This document shows positions 35,173-46,873 of a stretch of DNA of 64,000 nt, in pieces. The notes under the pieces were generated by a model. That model saw only the letters and a list, made by a program, of their open reading frames with translations, searched no databases and was not told the origin of the DNA. Both the position numbers and the translations under genes were made by a program. This stretch comes from Ornithodoros turicata (Eukaryota > Arthropoda > Arachnida > Ixodida > Argasidae). The stretch spans positions 100,781,962 to 100,845,961 of the forward strand of contig NC_088202.1 of assembly GCF_037126465.1 (NCBI RefSeq), written 5' to 3'. The first letter of the stretch is position 1. The number at the start of each line of letters is the position of its first letter.

Positions 35173-36770
35173 ATGATACGTCTGTTTGTCGTACCGTGTA
35201 CTCGACACTCAGCGTTTTTCATAATTGACATGAAGACTGAACAGAGAGTGCGCATCAAATTTTGTACAAAGCTAGGCAAACACGATATAGAGACCTTGGA
35301 GGTGACCCAGCAAGTGTTCAGGAAAGAGCTTATGAGCCGTACATGGGTGTTTGCATGGCACGCTCGGTTCAAGGCCGGCCGGACTTCTGTTGAGGACGAC
35401 GAGCACGCAGGGAGGCCCCTCAGCTTCAGTATGTTGACGTCTGCACGGAACCTAGTTGGATCGTCTCAGAAGATGCAACCTTCTTGTCGAGAGCTATCCC
35501 TGGTGCCGAAACTTAGTGTTATGGGCATGACCCTAAGACAAAGCGACAATCCTCCCAATGAAAAACTCCAACCTCACCAAGACTGAAAAAGGTCGAGATG
35601 AGTGAAGAGCGAGTTAGGTGCATGGTCATCATTTTCTTCGATGTCAAGGGAATGGTCCGCAAAGAATTCATTCCGGCAGGCAAACCGTCAATTCCACGTG
35701 CTATTATGATGTTTTGTTGCCACAAAACATCATAATAGGCAGGCTGTGCGAAGGCTGTGTGAAGACATCATCCCAAACTTTGACGACAGCAGAACTGGCA
35801 GCTGGACTACAACAATGCACTGTCTTGCAAGTAATTGGTTGTGTTAAGTAGGCGCCCCACTTTTGGTGCGCTCAAATCGGGAGCATGAGATACTCGGAGC
35901 GGCCACTAAACAGCAAAAAGCAACTTTGGAGTGCTATACTGCTCGCTCACTGATGCTGCTTCCTGTTGTCTGCTCATGCAGTGCACAAACGGAGGACACG
36001 TTGCCTTAGTTTGAGCCTATAGCAACGTTGGAAGAGACGACGGTGGTGGTGAAGACTTTTTCTTGTAACCACGAACGAAATGGAGAAGATAGGTATTTGT
36101 AACAGACTCCATAGGAGCTGTTTAGTGTGAAGATGACTGCATGGCGTGAAGGTGTCTGCATTAAGGCACTGCATTTCACGCGAATAACCGCCGATATCCG
36201 TGTGGAAGTTGTCCACTAATAAGAAGGCATGATAACAGTTATAGAAATACTACACTTTACTGAAATCGAAGCATCGGGTAACATAATAAGTCCGTATTTT
36301 GCTTCCAAGCCCACACTTCGAAGGTCATCCTGTCAGTGCTCAACAAGAAGTACGTCACGAAAAATCTCTAGCACCCTGGCGCTTGTTGTCTGCTTCAAGG
36401 CCCCCATTTCAAAACTAGTGCGCGGGGAGCAGCTTGGAGTCTTGCACTGCTGGGTGCAAGAGAGGTGCTTGTGTCATGTTAAGTGAGTGCAGTCTGAAAC
36501 AGTCGCCTACTTAACGCAACCATTGTTCACCAGGGACTTTTTCACCAGAAACAATATGAGCGTCGTCCTGCATCATCACACTTGCCTGACATGGCTCCCT
36601 GTGACTTTTCTGTATTCCCCCGACTAAAGTTGAAGATGAATGGCCCCAGTTTCGACACGAATGAGATGATTCATGCAGAAACGCAGGCAGCACTCTACAC
36701 CCTCACCGAACATGACTTTCAGAACAAGTTCCAATAATGGCAGACACACTGTGACCAGTGTATGCACTGG
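35173..36770 (+). pseudogene. Mariner (DD34D) transposase remnant
   Basis: The N-terminal helix-turn-helix part reads EQRVRIKFCTKLGK and ends SVEDDEHAGRPLS, the hallmark spacing before the catalytic domain. The first catalytic Asp lies in IIFFDVKGMVRKEF (about 35630-35670) in a second frame. The second sits in a degraded NNA segment near 35808. After the insertion, RNNMSVV and then, in another frame, MAPCDFSVFPRLKLKMNG give the third acidic region at about 36590-36650. The tail TLTEHDFQNKFQ ends at a TAA. Several frameshifts make it inactive. Boundaries are approximate. Confidence 0.85.
35836..36522. mobile_element. 687-bp inverted-repeat element inside the mariner
   Basis: TGGTTGTGTTAAGTAGGCG at 35836 and its inverted copy CGCCTACTTAACGCAACCA ending 36522 bound a segment that interrupts mariner coding sequence at the expected place. 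No target duplication is evident and no transposase is recognisable. Confidence 0.6.
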
Positions 36771-36801
36771 TCACAGTGTGTCTGCCATTATTGGAACTTG
36801 T
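36724..36801. repeat. Perfect 37-bp palindrome with 4-base loop
   Basis: Arms 36724-36760 and 36765-36801 are exact reverse complements separated by TATG. The left arm is the last coding part of the mariner remnant, so the palindrome was formed by an inverted duplication of the transposon's end. Confidence 0.95.
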
Positions 36802-39596
36802 GCGGATGAGGCCTACTTCGAAGGTGGTGGCCACCAATAGGCAGAAGCTAGTATTTTGTAGAAGTGACTGTGCCAGTCCCAGAAATTTTTGATGCTGCCT
36901 TGTACATCCGACATTCCAAATGAACAGGAGCTGAACATGCTTATCCTCGAGGTGCTAGCTGTTGCTGATCATATTTAGTTTGCTTTATAATGTCTTCATG
37001 TGACCTCCTGTAACAGCAACAGATGTGTCTGTTACGAGGGACATAAGGTAACAGATTTCAATCCCTAGTGTTGCTGTTTGAAGCTACTTGGACAAGGTTA
37101 GTGACTTTTTAAAGCGAGGCTTCAAACCAAACTTTTTGCAGGATCTGTTCAGTCTTGGGGGATCAGCTGTTGTTTATAATGGTCAACCCATATTGTATTT
37201 ATTCATTTTCAGTTCCTCTTGTCTTTATGTAGAACATTTTGGTTACTTTGTATTACCGTCAGATGTCACATTGAAATTCTAACGAAAGTTTCTCTCAGAG
37301 CGGTTATGCTTCACATTATGTTTTGCTTCCCCACACTTCCGTAGTCAGAGCTTATCTAGACAGAGCCCTTAAACACGTGGGCTTGTTTTGGACTTCGAGC
37401 TTGTTGTTGGCTTTCTGACGCTAGATTTTCCTATTGGAGGATCTTGTTTTCTGTCCTGGTAACACAGTTGAGAGGTCATTTTACTGTTGTCTGCACAAGA
37501 TACCTAAAAAGTGAATGCTGATGTTTCTGAGTAAAAGTAGTTCTTTTTTTTTGTCAGGTGAGCACTTCTAACTCAGCTTTGTAAATTTTTTGTTTTGAAG
37601 AGTCATTTTTCGTATCAGCATTCTGCAGTATGCTGAGACCCTTGAGCTCTAGGGTTAAACTAGGTAAAACCAGTTTTTATCCCCAACTTGCATCATCATC
37701 TCTTAGGGAAAAAAAATGAAATACCCCAAAAACAAACTTTCCAAAGTGCAACTTCATCCACCAATAACAATGCTAGGCACAATGCGTCGTCGCGTGCTCG
37801 TATACAATGCATGAAGGGCTCTGTTTTATTTTCCACCTTCAGATCTGTTTTTCCACATGATATTGTCCCATTTTATGACTCCTGAAACAAAACCAATGTT
37901 TTGCCCCTGATTTAAAAACATGAAACCCTCAAACACAAGGTCTACAGGGTGTTTTGGTAACCATGTAAAAAAGTTTTAATGCAAGTATGCAACAGAAAAA
38001 TTTGCGATCAGCAACATTTATCTGTAGTGAACTTTTGACAGGCAAGTGAGTTTATCAAATTTTAATTGAAATATTTTTGATTTCCTGGATTGAACTCTGA
38101 AATCTGCCTAGTCAACGTAACGTTTTTTTTGCCAGATACAGAAAGTGCATGTTGGATTTCCGTCATACATAATACATTCCTACTACAGTGGAAATAGCCA
38201 AAAAAGAAGTTGTAAAACTATAGTTTCCATATGCACAAGGTATCCGTCCTATACAGGGTACACCTCAAGAGGTGGGCCAAAATTTTTGTAAATATAAGTT
38301 GTGCCTTTTGTTTCAAAATTGTGCTGCATATGCCTGTTTGGGATGAAATCTACTAAGATCTAATATAATATAATTAATAAAAATGTACAATTGGTTGAAA
38401 TTGCCAAGCTATAACAGAACAAAGCTATGGTGTGTGGAAGCCACAAAAAAGGAAACTGCAGTGAGCTCATGTGGCACAGCATGTCCATCATCGGTGCTGT
38501 TATTGTGCTACCCCCCATCCACAAGCAGGCTGCCCACAACATTTTCAAAGTGGCATGCACTAGATAGTGAGTGAGTATAAGATAAGGGACAAAAACACAG
38601 CTGTGTATGGGGTTAGACTGTTGCAAAGCCCGACTGTAGATAAGCTCCCCATGACCTTTCCTCTGAAGTATGATAGCACTTTTGGTGTTAGTTTCTGATA
38701 AGAGCTGTGCCTATGAGTCCTTATCTACCATGGCTGCATTTCATGTCAATACTATGTGTCCAGGAATACGCTGCCTCATATATTGAGTGGAATGCAGCAA
38801 GCTGCTGAACCGCACATTTGCTTTGATTGAGGTGTTGCAAATTATTCATGTCCTCTCTCTTACTCTCTCTTTGTGTTCTGGTTCATTGGTTTGTAGTTCT
38901 TGTAAAGAACATGCCATACCTTACAGATATCCTTGCGCCAGAAAACTCCAAACTCCAATGCCATACCTTACATGTTACATGATCAAGAGCTTATCTGTTT
39001 GAATATGAACTATACAAGTCAACATTGCTTAATGAGCTGTGCTAGTCATAATTAGAGCGCAGATCAATATGCACTAAAAACTCCCGAAATATGCATGCAA
39101 CTATGCACTGAAAATCTTCAAAATATGCAGTAAAAAATCCTTATATGCAATGCTTTTTAATGTTCTTGGTATGAAAGTAATGCATCAAATTCCTATTTAA
39201 AAAAAGTATTTTATTAGGGATGGCACAGTAAAATAAAGCAGCCTTCATTCTGCAGCACACAACAATGAATACTTGCGCCACAGATATAAATCATGTAGCT
39301 GAACGCTTTGCGTTCATGATTGATAAAATAGCGCATACGCAGGCTAGCTGGTGGATGAAGCCCTTGATGAAACAAGCCTAAGCACGTGCAACATGACAAA
39401 AAAAACAAACAAAAAACGTACATACTATATGTTCTTGTTTTTCCTTTTACTGTTGACATCTGCAACCACCAGCAGTTCAAACGCAGTTTGAGACAGGCAC
39501 AGAAAGGATGGTGCTGAGAATTCAGTCTGATTAAGTGATGAATGGTGCATATCAAGGAAGCGCAAAGTAACAGAACAAACACTACATGGTTGAGTC

Positions 39597-39764
39597 TTAC
39601 CGCCACATTCTTGCTTAGCCCTGAGGGATCCCTAGCCCTTTTTAATAGCTTTGGCGGTGCTTCCTGTACGTACAGCGAGCGCGTGCCCGATGCATTGTCA
39701 AAGCTACTGAATGGGCCCCTCAAAGTGCAGGGATCCCTCAGGGCAGAGCCAGAATACGGCGGTA
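39597..39764. mobile_element. 168-bp hairpin MITE
   Basis: It begins TTACCGCC and ends GGCGGTAA. The arms pair through GCCCTGAGGGATCCCT and AGGGATCCCTCAGGGC and on towards the centre with scattered mismatches. It has the size and shape of a foldback MITE. Confidence 0.75.
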
Positions 39765-40485
39765 AGCTGCTGTTGCTGCAAGTTCTTTCTCTATTCAGCA
39801 CGAAAAGAAAGGAAAAGGCAGTTGTTACACTGTATACAATATAATCTGAGCCTACTTCCCATGCTGACTTGTCAAAAGTGCTCTTTTTCTTGCTAAATTT
39901 TGTGCCTGACAACTTGCATGTCTATCAGGTATGTGACTGATCCCACATGAGGCATGAGCAAACATTGGGCTGCACGTAAAATATTGGACGTTCCCAAAAA
40001 GTCTGGTCAAGCTTTGTCAAATTTTTTGTGCACATTATTTTATGGCCAGTTCAGCTTTCTTCAATTGAGTTCACACACGATCCACATCGTTGATCTTTGC
40101 ATTGATATGGAATGATGTGTTCCAGACATCCCAGCACACTCAAAATGACACAACTGCACACAGTGTGTTGTGATTCTGTGCTTCCTGTTTCCTGTATATG
40201 ACTTCCCTCTACACAGTGATGCATTGTGTAAATCTGGCTGGCCATATTAACCATACCTTCATTTACTTCAGCAATTAATGCGGAACACTGGGTAACTTGG
40301 AAGAGTTGTTTAAACAGCTTTGAGAGATATGCAGAGAATGAAGCATAATAACTTTGTGGACTGATTTTATGGAACTTTCCTTGTATAAGTATTTCAGCAT
40401 GGGCTCTGCATGCATTAGGCCCATTTTCTATTGGAAACAAGGAAACATGTCCGTAGAAAAAGGCAAAGGACACAACAAGCAGATA

Positions 40486-40677
40486 CTGTAAAACCCTTTT
40501 ATTACGCGAGCCCTTAATTTTCGTGAATTGAGAAAATCCGCGAACTCTAAGGGCATGCGAAAATTTCAAAACGGAGGAGGAGGAGCTCGAGGAGCTCGCG
40601 AATTTTAGTGGTTGTGAATATATCCCTGTTACATGATTTGCAAAAATTTAGGACCACGAAATTAAAGGGTTTTACAG
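40486..40677. mobile_element. 192-bp Tc1/pogo-type MITE with TA target sites
   Basis: CTGTAAAACCCTTT at the left is inverted as AAAGGGTTTTACAG at the right. TA dinucleotides flank it at 40484-40485 and 40678-40679. It has no coding capacity. Confidence 0.8.
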
Positions 40678-42670
40678 TACGTTTTGGCATTTATTCTTCC
40701 TTGTTATAGTGACTATGACCAAGACTATTCTGTGGCAACGTTGATGTCATTCAGCTATTACTTGACCCAATGTAATCCCTTTCTGGACAAGAAAGTTTGC
40801 CAGCTGAAGGAAAGGCGCCTGAAATACAAAAAAAGAAAAAAAGAAAAACCTTCGGTTTTTTTTTAGCAGTTTCCATGCTGTCATTGGAACGCTGAGGCAC
40901 TGCATGGTCAATATCGTGAACACTTTCATTGCATCACAAAATACAAGATGACACATAACTCGCCTCAAACTTTGCAGTCTGATAGAAATTTCTTTGTAGT
41001 CCTAGCATTTGCCTAGCATAAGCCGGCTGCTGAGAAAGTGAGCTGTGAAAAATCATTAGCTTCTAGACGCCCAGAAATGTGCTCATCTCATTTAAAAGCA
41101 GTGACAGCTATTATTCAAGCTAGCCAGTTGAGTGGAATGCAGGTGTTATGCAAGATACTGTAGTGCCATTTTTGTACATTCTTTAATGCAACTTTTAATG
41201 GTAGCTTCTAGTACATTACATTGTTGAAATTTGTCTGATGTTCTCTTTCTGATGTTGTGGAGCTACTGTAATGTGGAACATAATTCAGCTATCATGTGCT
41301 GTTAACATAGCTGCTGTGCACAGAAGCACCCTGAGTGCTTATACAACGAGCAGCTATGCATCTTCATTAGTACCATAAGGCGTATGACTAAAGCAGGAGC
41401 ACCCCTGTGTATATTTATGTACTTAAACCATACCAGCTGGATGTGATGAAGCAACGCTGTAAATATGGTGCATCGATTGATTAAGCCATCCTTCAACAAT
41501 AACAGCATGTGGTGTAGGTCATCCTGGTGCTCACTGTAAACAAATTACCTTCATCTTACAAAACTGGGAACGGATATCCTAATTTAACTCATAGGAGCAC
41601 AAGTTATTCTTGATACTCAGAGGACATCGTCTTTCATTAGTGGCCTGCTTTTGGTGACAGTATAACAGCTTTTGCCATAAATACTTGTACCAACAGCATT
41701 ACATCACTTATGATATGCACACAGGCAATACAGAGCAGAGGGAAGTGAAATTTGCTTCTAAGACATTCATTCCTAGTGGCTGCCAAAGCGTTGCATTGAC
41801 CATGTGTTATCTCATTTATTTGGAAAATTTCCATGAACAATGTTTTTGCACATTTCTTCATTCTTTTTACTACTTCCTACAATGTTTGTTTTAAAAGACG
41901 CAGTTTGGTGTTGCCTCTGAGAGCAGTTCAGACTTCTATTTGGTATAAGAATCGTGCTGTTTTTCAATCTGTAATTCATGATGAAACTGATGTTATTGAT
42001 ACGTTTGGGTATTATCGGGTTAACCCGAAAGAGTTGGACCATAATTATAACGTGTGATTTTAATGAATAAGCCATCATCTTAAGAAAGTGCATAGCATCT
42101 TTCTGTCAACAGTTTTGAGGTGAAAACAAACAGGTATCAGCTGTTGGCACTATCCACAAAAAATAATCTATTGCTTTTCATGCTAAAATTTCTAGAGCAC
42201 TTTCTTGTTATGGATGTTTGGTTGTGGTGTGTTGATTGAGGCCACCCATCTTAGTGAATATACAATGCTGACATGGCAAGAATCAGAAAAAGGGGCTGCA
42301 CTGTACATTACAATACTATGTGGGAAAGTTCCGTTTCACCATATTGTGCCACCCTTATGCCTACTAAATGCATGCCTTATGCATGTTGTGAGCTACGTTC
42401 ATTCCACAACGGCCAGTACATTGCAGCGATGCAAGGGGATGTGTTACTAAAACAGCTGTCTGCATATAGCAAATTCAGCAGGTACTGTGGTTTTATGTAA
42501 TTAATGTTCAGCGCTGTCATGTGATTGTCAACACTCTATCCGCAGTGTTGAAAGTGGAACCAGCCTTGCAGACAGTAAACAATACGGCTGTTTATGCCAC
42601 TCAAGCTTATACATGGGAACCAAGATACCCAACCAAATACAGATTGTCGTTTTGTTCTTTTCTTTTTCAG

Positions 42671-42833
42671 CCCCTGGGTCGAAATCTGCAAATTCTCCCG
42701 GAAAATGTCCATAAGCTCCCAGAAAGCGCATGGAAGCTGTTGTACTACTTTTCCGTCTGGTCCTACACTGTATATGTGGTGGTCCTCAAGGGAAAATATC
42801 GGTTCTTTCAGCAGCCTAGCACTGTGTGGGATG
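42671..42833 (+). CDS. CERS1: Ceramide synthase exon 2 (residues 82-136)
   Basis: A pyrimidine-rich tract and TTTTTCAG acceptor precede the exon, and a G|GTAAGG donor follows. The 163 nt enter in phase 0 and leave one base of a split Gly codon. The encoded segment has the conserved LPESAWK entry to the TLC domain (residues 97-103), a membrane segment at about 103-120, and the YRFFQQPS segment before the next helix. These features mark the start of the catalytic TLC domain in ceramide synthases. The absence of a homeobox-like insert between exon 1's hydrophobic segment and this exon is the main evidence for the CERS1 subtype. Confidence 0.9.
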
Positions 42834-43006
42834 GTAAGGCTCTCCTCTTTTGTTGTTTGAAATGAGCAGCCCTGTATGACACATAACACACAGTTAAATG
42901 AGGATGAGGTTTGTAAATTTTGGAAAACAAAACAAATTTTGTAGTTCATAAAGCACACACAATTTCAAATGAAAATGTTGCACCTACAGAATCAAGAAAG
43001 ATGGTA

Positions 43007-43221
43007 CAGCTTTGAACAAAAGTTTACGGAACACGGCACTGTCGTATTTCTCCATCACAGCAGCCCCCTGCTAGATATAAAGAAGAGACCGAATAAGAAA
43101 CGGGTGATCGCCTATTCCGTCTGTCTCTCAGTTTGCCTGTCTGCCCCTGTTTGCTGCTAGGCTGTCCCTCTAATGTAGAAATACAGCACTCCAGTGTTTC
43201 GTAAACTTTTGGCCCAAGGTG
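43007..43221. mobile_element. 215-bp mariner-type MITE
   Basis: The inverted ends share CAAAAGTTTACG-AACAC and extend about 45 bases inward (ATTTCT(C/A)). TA pairs at 43005-43006 and 43222-43223 flank the element. Confidence 0.75.
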
Positions 43222-44612
43222 TACAAGGCAACAAAAGCATTCTGTAAAGTTATGTGCAATATTTGGTAGAGCAAAGTCTTCAAGAAGCATGACAAGCATA
43301 CATCTTGTAAAATTAACGGGATCATGATAGTAGTGTCAGTCGGTGCCGTTATGAGCATCTAACGTACCGGCTCGCAGTAAACAGGTGAGCTTGTGTGACT
43401 TCAGAAACTTTTGAGTTTCTCGTCAGATTTGGCAAGTTTCCAAAGGCCGTTCTGGATTTGGACCATTTGGCCCCATATTCCATGAAACAGTGTGTATGCG
43501 TGTGCCACTGTAGTCATAGAAGGTGCCGCTGCAACCAATTGAGTGTGCAAACCTGTACACACCTGGGCACGAATGGTGAGGAAATTCCTCAGTGTCGTCC
43601 TCAGTAGCTCTGGCAGTGCTCTGCGCACAAGTAGTGTTGAGAACAGTAACAATTGCCTGAGGCACTACAACAGTATGTAATAGAATGTTACGACTATGTA
43701 CGATGCACTGGAATATACACATATAGTTTGTAAAATGTCATCTTCCACCCTACCAGCAGAGCTCGTTGAATGTCATCCATAACAGGACGGGTGCTGCAAG
43801 TTGCCACCTGCTACGAAGGGGAAAAGCCACAGTATCTGTCCATCCATCCATCCATCCGTCCGTTCGTTGAGGTTTTCTTTGGTGCTAACAGAGGATCAAA
43901 TAAACATGTACACAGAGCAAGAGTTTAACAGTTTCATAATCTATGCATAAAACCAATACGGAGTGGATTTTTCAGTCGTACAACATAAAACATGCGCTTT
44001 CCTCATAAGCTCTGCTTCCATGACACTGAAGAAGTGCCTCAGATGTCTTTGGTCTGCTGCCCCGACTGGTGTCATGGTTCTTTGAGCATGTTAATGAACC
44101 TGTGTTGACTTTGAAGCCACATGATTTTGTTTTTATTGTTTCCTTGCGCATTTATAAAAATATATATTCAGAGTTGCTGAAAAGCACACATGTTTCCAGT
44201 ACTCATAGGGGATAGGTAAGAATTCCCAATGACAGGTCAAAATTTGCAGGCTTCGTACATAGGCATGTGCAAGGATCGTTCAAGGTTGGCAGAGATTCTT
44301 GCTTGCGAAAAATCAGCGAGTAAATGTAATTGAATAAAGCTTTCGGAGGCCGAAGTGCAATCCTTCTCTGGTCAGCGGCACGTGCGGCAGCAGCAGCTAT
44401 CGTGGCAGCGGGTAGCGGGTCTGTAGCTGTGGAACAGCGGTGCATAATGTGAAAGTGGTTAAATTAGTGTGGAGCCAGGCTCATACAATTATTCCGGGAT
44501 TGTTAAATTCGCGGTACCGCTGTGCGTCAACCCTGCATCAGGCGTCTTAGGGGCCTTCCACCTTGAGCTTTCAGGAAGAAGTTAACAAAAGATATCACAA
44601 CTGGGTAATAAC

Positions 44613-45399
44613 TAGGGTTCCGGGTTTTCGGATTTACGTAAACGTACGTAAACATACTCCGGTAAAATTTTAAGCAATTCAGATTAATCCGAAAAACTCC
44701 GCTTGGCAGATGTTTTCCCTAATAACCGGGTTATTGTTCTTGGCCTCCTTTTGTGTCCTTGGTTTCTTCTGACCTCGGATACTGACCCCACCGCAACATA
44801 ACAATGGTTTCTGTGACCTAGCGTTTCCTTCGACGGTTATCTCGACCACTTGAGGATTCACCGGCCGGGTTTTTTGCCTAGCCTGTTTTCCGATTTCCTT
44901 GTCCTACATGTGACATAAGCACTAAAATAAGCATCGAAGCGTGGTCACACAGAGTTGTCTTTTTGAAATTGCAAATAGTTACAGTGCTGACGACAAGATG
45001 GGATGCAAGCCAAAGGTGCCCTGCGACTACGTCAAGTAGTACCCTGATTTCGAGTTCACATCGTCCCTCGATCGCGATGCAGAGGTTGTCCTATGTAAGT
45101 ATTGCCGCGTAACAGTGAGCACACGAAAAGGGTACTTTCGAAATAGCGGAACACCTCAGTGTGCGTCGCACGAAATGTATTGTTAAGGTTATGTCTATTT
45201 AGTGTTGAAGCAATAAATGTGACAACTGCGTTTTCGCTGCACAACTGTGTGTGCGTCGTCAGGTGCTCTCCGAATTTCGGATATTAACTGAGCTGTAAAT
45301 GATACACTCTGAAAAAATCAATTTTTTGAAAATAGAATAAACTCCGAAAAACATCCTCCGGTAACACCCAGAAATAAACTCCGAAATCCCGGAACTCTA
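44613..45399. mobile_element. hAT element (787 bp) with perfect 8-bp target duplication
   Basis: It starts TAGGGTTCCGGG and ends CCCGGAACTCTA, flanked by GTAATAAC at 44605-44612 and 45400-45407. Subterminal CCGAAA/CGGTAA words are repeated at both ends. A short coding scrap near 44997-45180 has a CxxC pair (CKYC) reminiscent of a BED finger, interrupted by stops. The terminus at 1-128 looks like the same family. Confidence 0.85.
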
Positions 45400-46128
45400 G
45401 TAATAACGCATTGCATTTGTCTTCCTTTTGAGCCCTTCTGACTGAGACGGCTGGAATTAGGGGGTCCCTACTCGGCTGGTATCTGAGTCATTGCCTTCCT
45501 GTCTTCCATCCTTCTTGTCACTACATTGAGCAGGTACGGTTGGCACTGAATAGTGATGCGGCAGCTTTTCCAAAGGCTGATCAGTGTGGCAGTGTGCTTC
45601 AACACATACACGCGTGCTGGATGATCCAGGCTTACAAGGAACTGGGATGACTGGATGCTGACATCCGTGCAGGATTCGTGACGGCTGGTCTACTGTCTCC
45701 ACTTGCAGCGGAGAAGAACTGAGCACTTCGTGAGGAAGTGCAGTGTAATAGCAAAAGAAACAGCATACATAAGTTGCATCAACATCCTGGGTCAAATTTC
45801 TTGCATATTTGTTTCGTATATTTTTCTGTAATTGGTTCGAATATTTCACGGAGAAAAGGGAGCTCGTGAATTTCAGGAAATTAGTTCCTAGCGAAATTAC
45901 TACTTGCACAGTAATCAAGTTCCTTGTTACTTTCTTCCAAGAACCACAGCAGACTTCTGAGAAAGAGCGCTGCAGTAGCACTGTGTTATGTCAGCAGAGG
46001 TGTTCTTACCACTCTACTGTGGGACATGTGCAACCTCCTACAGCGTCATGTAGGACGATGGGAACTGGTTAGAGAGTCGTATTCTCAAGAGCCACCAGCA
46101 GATTTTTGTTTTCCTCCCCTGTTAGTCT

Positions 46129-46191
46129 TGTGTCTTGGCACTATTTGGCCTTAGTCGCTCTTGTGCCATAAAGCACCAAAACACCAAAACA
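46129..46191 (+). mobile_element. 63-bp LINE tail insertion with 12-bp target duplication
   Basis: The segment ends GCCATAAAGCACCAAAACACC plus a short further repeat, as in non-LTR element tails. It is flanked by CCCTGTTAGTCT at 46117-46128 and 46192-46203. It is an extreme 5' truncation. Confidence 0.7.
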
Positions 46192-46692
46192 CCCTGTTAG
46201 TCTGCCTCTCGTAGACTACTTATTCATAGCTATAGATACCCTTCTCGGCATACAGCTGTCAATTTCTTTTGTTGACTATTACCTCAAATATTCTGCTCAT
46301 ATTATATTTACACATTTTTCAACACGTTTGCTTCACCCTGAGAAAATACAGCTTGCCTGCAGCAAACATTGCCACCTCTATAGCATTACCCAAATGACAA
46401 AACCTCGCAGTTAGGAATCCACTGATGTGAAGTGCATTTTATACACCATGGTATATCACCGTTGCTTCTAGCGTGAGCATTCACAGTTTATCTGATAACT
46501 GATAGCCAGTGCCTTCGATGTCTCTAGAAAACTACACAAAGAAAAATGCTAGGAAATATAAACCCCAGCAATCAAGTTTCTGTATCACACTTGTCTCAGC
46601 AACTCTGAGAGGTTGTAATTGGGCTTATGCTTGTTCCCAATCTATCCTATAATCGTGTTTACAATTCTGGATTGGCAAATGTCCTTTTACAG

Positions 46693-46873
46693 GGTGGAGT
46701 ACAGAGGCTGTGGTACCATGGGACATCTACAGCATCTACATAGTGCAGTTCAGCTATTATGTTCATGGGATGTATGCAGTACTCTACCAAGACATATGGA
46801 GGAAAGACTCTATTGTGATGCTTCTACATCATTCTCTTACTATAGCCCTCCTATGGATGTCTTATGTTTTCAA
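46693..46873 (+). CDS. CERS1: Ceramide synthase exon 3, catalytic His pair (residues 136-196)
   Basis: The acceptor is TTTTACAG and the donor GTGAGT. The 181 nt complete the split Gly codon and leave two bases of a split Lys codon. The exon carries the first half of the Lag1 motif: the YYVHGMYAVLYQDIWRKDS segment (about 157-175) and the adjacent histidines H181-H182 in VMLLHHSLT. These two histidines are known to be essential for acyl transfer in this family, and both are intact. Two membrane helices are predicted, at about 147-168 and 176-193. Confidence 0.93.

Larger units (their letters stand above)
35160..36770 (+). mobile_element. Broken mariner transposon with a nested insertion
   Basis: Two blocks of mariner transposase (35173-35835 and 36523-36770) flank a 687-bp segment bounded by inverted repeats. 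The terminal repeats of the mariner itself were not identified. The right end runs into a perfect 37-bp palindrome at 36724-36801. Confidence 0.8.
31078..42670 (+). other. Ceramide synthase intron 1 (11.6 kb)
   Basis: Bounded by GTAATA and TTTTTCAG. It holds a broken mariner, two partial copies of a TTAA-flanked repeat, a foldback element at 34084-34603, and hairpin MITEs at 39597 and 40486. Two transposon-like ends beginning TACAGGGTG (37945) and TACAGGGTA (38254) face the same way and were not paired. The rest is A/T-rich without coding signatures. Confidence 0.75.
42834..46692 (+). other. Ceramide synthase intron 2 (3.9 kb)
   Basis: Bounded by GTAAGG and TTTTACAG. It contains a mariner-type MITE, a CATC-repeat run near 43838-43860, a complete hAT element and a 63-bp LINE scrap. 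No other coding signature was seen. Confidence 0.75.

Noticed and set aside
37945..38290. A transposon bounded by TACAGGGTG and TACAGGGTA
   Set aside because: The two sequences are in the same orientation rather than inverted, so they do not form a pair of ends.
39214..39912. 232-codon open frame on the minus strand in intron 1
   Set aside because: It has no domain signature, runs through the hairpin MITE at 39597-39764 and lies antisense inside an intron. The composition suggests chance.
40051..40569. 172-codon minus-strand open frame with many cysteines
   Set aside because: It overlaps the MITE at 40486-40677 and lacks a recognisable cysteine spacing. A chance frame is more likely, though a transposon scrap cannot be excluded.
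45457..45981. 174-codon minus-strand open frame in intron 2
   Set aside because: No domain was recognised. It is antisense to the host gene and A/T-rich at one end.
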